Shown here: positions 37,375 through 40,318 of the stretch, piece by piece
How the letters are laid out: every line of letters starts with the position of its first letter
How positions within the stretch are numbered: position 1 is the first letter of the stretch
Source of the DNA: Rhodanobacter sp. PCA2
GTDB lineage: Bacteria > Pseudomonadota > Gammaproteobacteria > Xanthomonadales > Rhodanobacteraceae
Assembly: GCF_013620825.1 (NCBI RefSeq)
Contig: NZ_NJIC01000027.1
Location: forward strand, 1 to 40,318
Direction: 5' to 3'
DNA length: 40,318 nucleotides
The notes under the pieces: generated by a model
Told to the model about the DNA's origin: nothing
Seen by the model: only the letters and a program-made list of their open reading frames with translations
The model's database searches: none
Made by a program: the position numbers and the translations under genes

Positions 37375-39396
37375 TCAGCGGACCACCGGCGCATGGCCGT
37401 TGACGGCCTCGCGCAGCCGGCGCACCAAGGTGGGCCAGTCTACCTTGGTCTGATGACCGATCACCTCCAGGTGCGGCAGGCCGCTCCCTTCGACGATGGT
37501 GTAACCGCCATCCTCGTTCCCCAGGCCGCCCATTTCGCAGATCGCGCCGCGCAGCTTGCAGTTGAGGCCGATGCGCTTGTAGCCGAAGGTCTTGAACAGT
37601 TTCAGCATCGCGCCCTGCAAGCCGCCCGCCAGGCCGCCGCCGCCCACCGTGGTGAGGTTGTTCACCGCGCGCTGGCTGATCCTGCCGCCGCCGTCGGCGA
37701 TCAGCGAGGCATCGAACGCGACCGGGTTCCAGTTCACCAGGCGCAGGTTGTCGACGGAACCGTCCAGCCGCCCGGTGATGCTGCCGAAGTTGAACACGCT
37801 GGTGAGCGCGCCGAGGTCGAGTTGTTTCAGGCTGATGTTGCCGGCCAGCACCGGCGCATCGCCGAAGGGTTGCTGCACGGAGAGATGGGTGACGTCCACG
37901 AAGCCATCGAACACGTTCACCGAAAGGCCGCCCTCCAGTTCCAGGCGGTCGCCGACCAGGCGCAACGAGGGAATCGCCCCGCCCAGCGTGCCGGGGAACG
38001 AGGGCCAGCCGAGCGCATGGCTGAAACTGGCCATGTCGACGCCGGTGACGGCAAGGCTGGTGGCCAGGCGCTGCCCCTTCGCCGCCGCCGGGCGCCAGTC
38101 CAGGCTGGCCAGCCGCAGCTGGCCCTTGAATACCGGCACGACGATCGGCTGCAGCAGCGCCAGGGTGCCGTCGCGGCTTTGCCAGCGCGATTGCGTGGCG
38201 CCGTTGGCGATGCGGTAGAACTGCAGGTTGCTCCAGCCCAGCGTGGTGGCGGGCCGGTCGCCCTGCGCCGACCAGTCCACGGCACCGCGCAGGTCGCTCA
38301 CGGCGAAGCGGCCGCTGCCATCGGCAAGCTGCAGTCCCTCGGTATCGAACGCGAAAGCGTGCAGGCCGTCGTTGCGCAGGTCCAGGTTGCCGCTCAGGTG
38401 CCCGGCGGCGCGCACGTCGCGCAGGCCCAGCGTGGCCAGCCACGCCTGGCCGTAGCGCTGGTAAGCGGCCGGGAAGCTGGCGCGGAAGCGATCCAGCCGC
38501 AGCTTCTGCAGGTCGCCCTTCGCGTCGAAGGCCAGTGCGCCTTCCAGTTGCAACGCATCGGCATCGCTGACGCGCAGCCGGTCCAGCTCGATCGCGCCGC
38601 GCCGGACGTTCGCGCCCAGATCCAGTTGCACCGGGTGCGCCGGCAGCTTGGCATACAGCGGCCCCAGCAACAGCTCGCCGCCGTCCAGGGTGCCTTGCAG
38701 GCCGATCCGGGCGCCATCGGGGTCGTGGGCGAAGTCGAAACGCCCCTTGCCGTCCACCCGCTGCCCGGCCAGCCGGCCACCGGGGCTGTCGAACCCCACG
38801 CCGTCCAGCGTGAACTGGCCGGACGACTGCGCGCCGGCGCCCCCCGTGTCCAGCGCAAGGTCGGCATCCAGCCGGCCGCCGGTGAGCCGGCCCGACCACA
38901 CCGTGCCCAGCAAGCCCTGCAGCCAGCCGGCCGGCAACTGCCGCAGGCTGATCTTGGCGTGGCTGAGCTGGTCCAGCGGCAGCCACGCATTGGCCTGCGC
39001 CTTGTCCTGGCGCAGTTCGATCTGCATGGTGTCGGAGCCCGGGTTCACCACCCAGGTCAGCTCCCCGTCGCTCAGCGCGCCGCCCGGGGCGCCACGCAGC
39101 TGCACGCGGCCGTCGAACACCCAGCGCTGCTGCGCATCGCGCTGCAACTGGCCATCCAGGCGCAGGCCTACGCGTCGCCAGCCCATCGCGGCCACGTCGA
39201 CCCGGGCCGCCTGCAGTTGCAGGTGCACGCCGCCTGCCGGATCATCGGCGAGGCGTGCGTTCACGTCCTGCAAGTGCAGGCCCGGCAGGTCGAACTGCTT
39301 CGCGGCGACAGCAACGTCCGCGCAGGCCGGCCGCGCCAGGACGAAACCCAGCAGCAGGCACAGGCACAGCAGCAGGTGGCTGGGGGTCGCGCGCAT
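37375..39396 (-). CDS. ydbH: YdbH-family AsmA-like envelope protein
   Basis: A 673-residue protein with an N-terminal hydrophobic anchor or signal (about 7-27) and a long beta-rich body of AsmA-like repeats. The C-terminal YdbH domain is recognisable: LGWSNLQFYRI, NISLKQLDLGALTSVFNFGSITGRLDG, LVNWNPVAFDASL, RISQRAVNNLTTVGGGG, and GYKRIGLNCKLRGAICEMGG. In E. coli YdbH is one of three bridge-like phospholipid transporters between the membranes, acting with TamB and YhdP. This copy is about 200 residues shorter than the E. coli one (879). ATG 39396 is preferred to an upstream ATG whose reading would overlap the divergent regulator gene. Confidence 0.88.
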   Translation of the reverse strand: MRATPSHLLLCLCLLLGFVLARPACADVAVAAKQFDLPGLHLQDVNARLADDPAGGVHLQLQAARVDVAAMGWRRVGLRLDGQLQRDAQQRWVFDGRVQLRGAPGGALSDGELTWVVNPGSDTMQIELRQDKAQANAWLPLDQLSHAKISLRQLPAGWLQGLLGTVWSGRLTGGRLDADLALDTGGAGAQSSGQFTLDGVGFDSPGGRLAGQRVDGKGRFDFAHDPDGARIGLQGTLDGGELLLGPLYAKLPAHPVQLDLGANVRRGAIELDRLRVSDADALQLEGALAFDAKGDLQKLRLDRFRASFPAAYQRYGQAWLATLGLRDVRAAGHLSGNLDLRNDGLHAFAFDTEGLQLADGSGRFAVSDLRGAVDWSAQGDRPATTLGWSNLQFYRIANGATQSRWQSRDGTLALLQPIVVPVFKGQLRLASLDWRPAAAKGQRLATSLAVTGVDMASFSHALGWPSFPGTLGGAIPSLRLVGDRLELEGGLSVNVFDGFVDVTHLSVQQPFGDAPVLAGNISLKQLDLGALTSVFNFGSITGRLDGSVDNLRLVNWNPVAFDASLIADGGGRISQRAVNNLTTVGGGGLAGGLQGAMLKLFKTFGYKRIGLNCKLRGAICEMGGLGNEDGGYTIVEGSGLPHLEVIGHQTKVDWPTLVRRLREAVNGHAPVVR

Positions 39397-39439
39397 ATCG
39401 GACCATTCTGCCAAAACTAACTGAACCAGGGATTCGGTC

Positions 39440-40150
39440 ATGCCTATTCGTACTGCCCCTTTGCCACCTCCACGCGTGCTCGTGGCCGACGACGACCCGG
39501 CCAGCCGCCATTTCCTGTGCGAGGGCCTGCGCTCGCTGGGCGCCGAGGCGCGGGAATGCGCCGACGGCCAGCAGGCGCTGCAACTGGCCCGCAGCGAGGC
39601 CTTCGACCTGCTGCTGCTGGACTGCCGCATGCCCGGCGCGGGGGCCCTGGAAGTGCTGACGGCGCTGCGCGCCGATGGCCAGGCACGCTCCGCCGGCGCT
39701 CCCGCCGTCGCCAGCTCGGCCGAGCTTGATTCCGCCCTGCGCCGCGAACTGCTGGCGGCCGGCTTCCGCGAGGTGCTGCACAAGCCTTGCGGCATCGCCG
39801 AACTGCAGCGCCTGCTGGCCTTGCTGCCCGGCAACCTGCCGGTGCTGGACGATGCCGCGGCGCTGCGCGCCAGCGGCGACACCGCCACCATGCTGGCGCT
39901 GCGCCAGCTGTTGCGCAGCGAACTGGCCCAGTTGCACCGGGAACTGGGCGCGCCGGAATACGACGCCGCCGGACTCGACGACCGCCTGCACCGCCTGCGC
40001 TCGTCCTGCGGCTTCTGCGGCGCGCCTGCGCTGGCCACCGAGGTGGCGCGCCTGCAGCGGCAACTGCGCGAGAACCCTCGCGATACCGTGCCGGCCATCG
40101 CGCAGTTCCGCGACGCGGTGCGCGTCACCTTGCTGGCCCTGGATACCTGA
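39440..40150 (+). CDS. Response regulator with receiver and Hpt-like domains
   Basis: A 236-residue protein. The receiver domain (about 10-130) has acidic D17, D18 and D19, the phospho-acceptor D61 (LLLLDCRMPG) and K115 (LHKPC). The C-terminal half (about 145-235) is helical and includes H184 in LHRLRSSCGFCGAPALA, aligned with the histidine phosphotransfer motif HxLKGxxxxxG, although the KG is changed to RS. There is no DNA-binding domain. It could pass phosphate within a phosphorelay or act as a sink. It is divergent from ydbH with only 43 bases between starts, and convergent with recO. Confidence 0.88.
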   Translation: MPIRTAPLPPPRVLVADDDPASRHFLCEGLRSLGAEARECADGQQALQLARSEAFDLLLLDCRMPGAGALEVLTALRADGQARSAGAPAVASSAELDSALRRELLAAGFREVLHKPCGIAELQRLLALLPGNLPVLDDAAALRASGDTATMLALRQLLRSELAQLHRELGAPEYDAAGLDDRLHRLRSSCGFCGAPALATEVARLQRQLRENPRDTVPAIAQFRDAVRVTLLALDT

Positions 40151-40160
40151 GCGGGCTCAG

Positions 40161-40183
40161 GCCGGGCCGCTCAGCGGCCCGGC
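40161..40183. terminator. Bidirectional terminator between the regulator and recO
   Basis: GCCGGGCCGCT and AGCGGCCCGGC form a perfect inverted repeat with a one-base centre. It contains the recO stop codon (40171-40173) and lies 10 bases after the response regulator stop. No T-run follows in either direction, so its efficiency is uncertain. Confidence 0.55.
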
Positions 40184-40318
40184 CCCGGCCGCAGCCCCGC
40201 CAGCACGCGCCAGGCCCGCAGTTCGCCGCCGCCAAGGTGGTAACGGATCACCTCGCGCATCAGTCGGCGCAGCGTGACCAGGCCTTCCGGGTCGGGCATG
40301 CGGTCTTCGGCCAGCGCC
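40171..40318 (-). CDS. recO: DNA repair protein RecO, C-terminal end (partial)
   Basis: Forty-eight C-terminal residues read on the minus strand to TGA at 40171-40173: ALAEDRMPDPEGLVTLRRLM, then REVIRYHLGGGELRAWRVLA and a short Gly/Pro tail. The L(R/K)RLMRxxIxxHLGGxxLxxxxxL pattern is the C-terminal helical ending of RecO, which loads RecA onto gapped DNA with RecR. The N-terminal OB fold and zinc site lie outside the window. The assignment rests on this short region only. Confidence 0.75.
   Translation of the reverse strand, partial: ALAEDRMPDPEGLVTLRRLMREVIRYHLGGGELRAWRVLAGLRPGPGR

Overview
This 40.3 kb window is chromosomal DNA from a high-GC gammaproteobacterium. The protein styles (trxB and aat with a DUF482-type gene, ispG with a long N-terminus, FabV, a Hpt-containing response regulator next to recO) and the tmRNA tag ANDDNYALAA point to Xanthomonadales, most likely Rhodanobacteraceae (Rhodanobacter/Dyella-like). 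This is inferred from sequence character; no database was searched. Almost all of the window is coding, with about 36 protein genes, one tRNA-Leu(TAA), the tmRNA gene, one broken toxin gene and a small family of dispersed repeats.

Layout. 1-2769 (+): the trxB tail, a DsbA-family protein, a DUF482 protein and aat. 2754-6121 (-): ispG, a PhnA/YjdM zinc-ribbon protein, a methyltransferase and an HD-GYP protein. 6285-8397: an AraC regulator divergent from an SDR oxidoreductase, plus a small membrane protein. 8560-15303: xseA, two tandem YdcF-like proteins (-), an IMPACT/YigZ protein, an acyltransferase and an ABC exporter. 15330-17189: three tandem 160-bp repeats, a serine hydrolase whose stop codon lies in the last repeat, and a related repeat on its other side.

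17200-26644 (-) is the most interesting block. A single likely transcription unit encodes a TonB-dependent receptor, a membrane-anchored SxxK serine hydrolase, a dipeptide epimerase, a POT-type peptide transporter, a MurR/RpiR-family regulator and a second SxxK hydrolase. Read together it looks like an uptake and processing route for peptides containing D-amino acids, possibly muropeptides. A strong promoter-like sequence and a palindrome sit in an AT-rich patch upstream.

27082-28533 (-): tRNA-Leu with a terminator; a HigBA-type toxin-antitoxin locus with an intact antitoxin, a palindromic operator and a toxin gene carrying an in-frame TGA; and ssrA with its own promoter and terminator. 28563-32051 (-): fabV, a Tat-exported glycosylasparaginase coupled to cutC, and a cold-shock protein. 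32246-39396 (-): ydbH, a lipoprotein form of YdbL, rlmD, a CYTH-domain protein, nagZ, hpt and an S-methyl-5'-thioinosine phosphorylase; the last four are tightly coupled and link cell-wall recycling with purine salvage. The right end holds a REC-Hpt response regulator (+) convergent with the recO 3' end (-), sharing a palindromic terminator.
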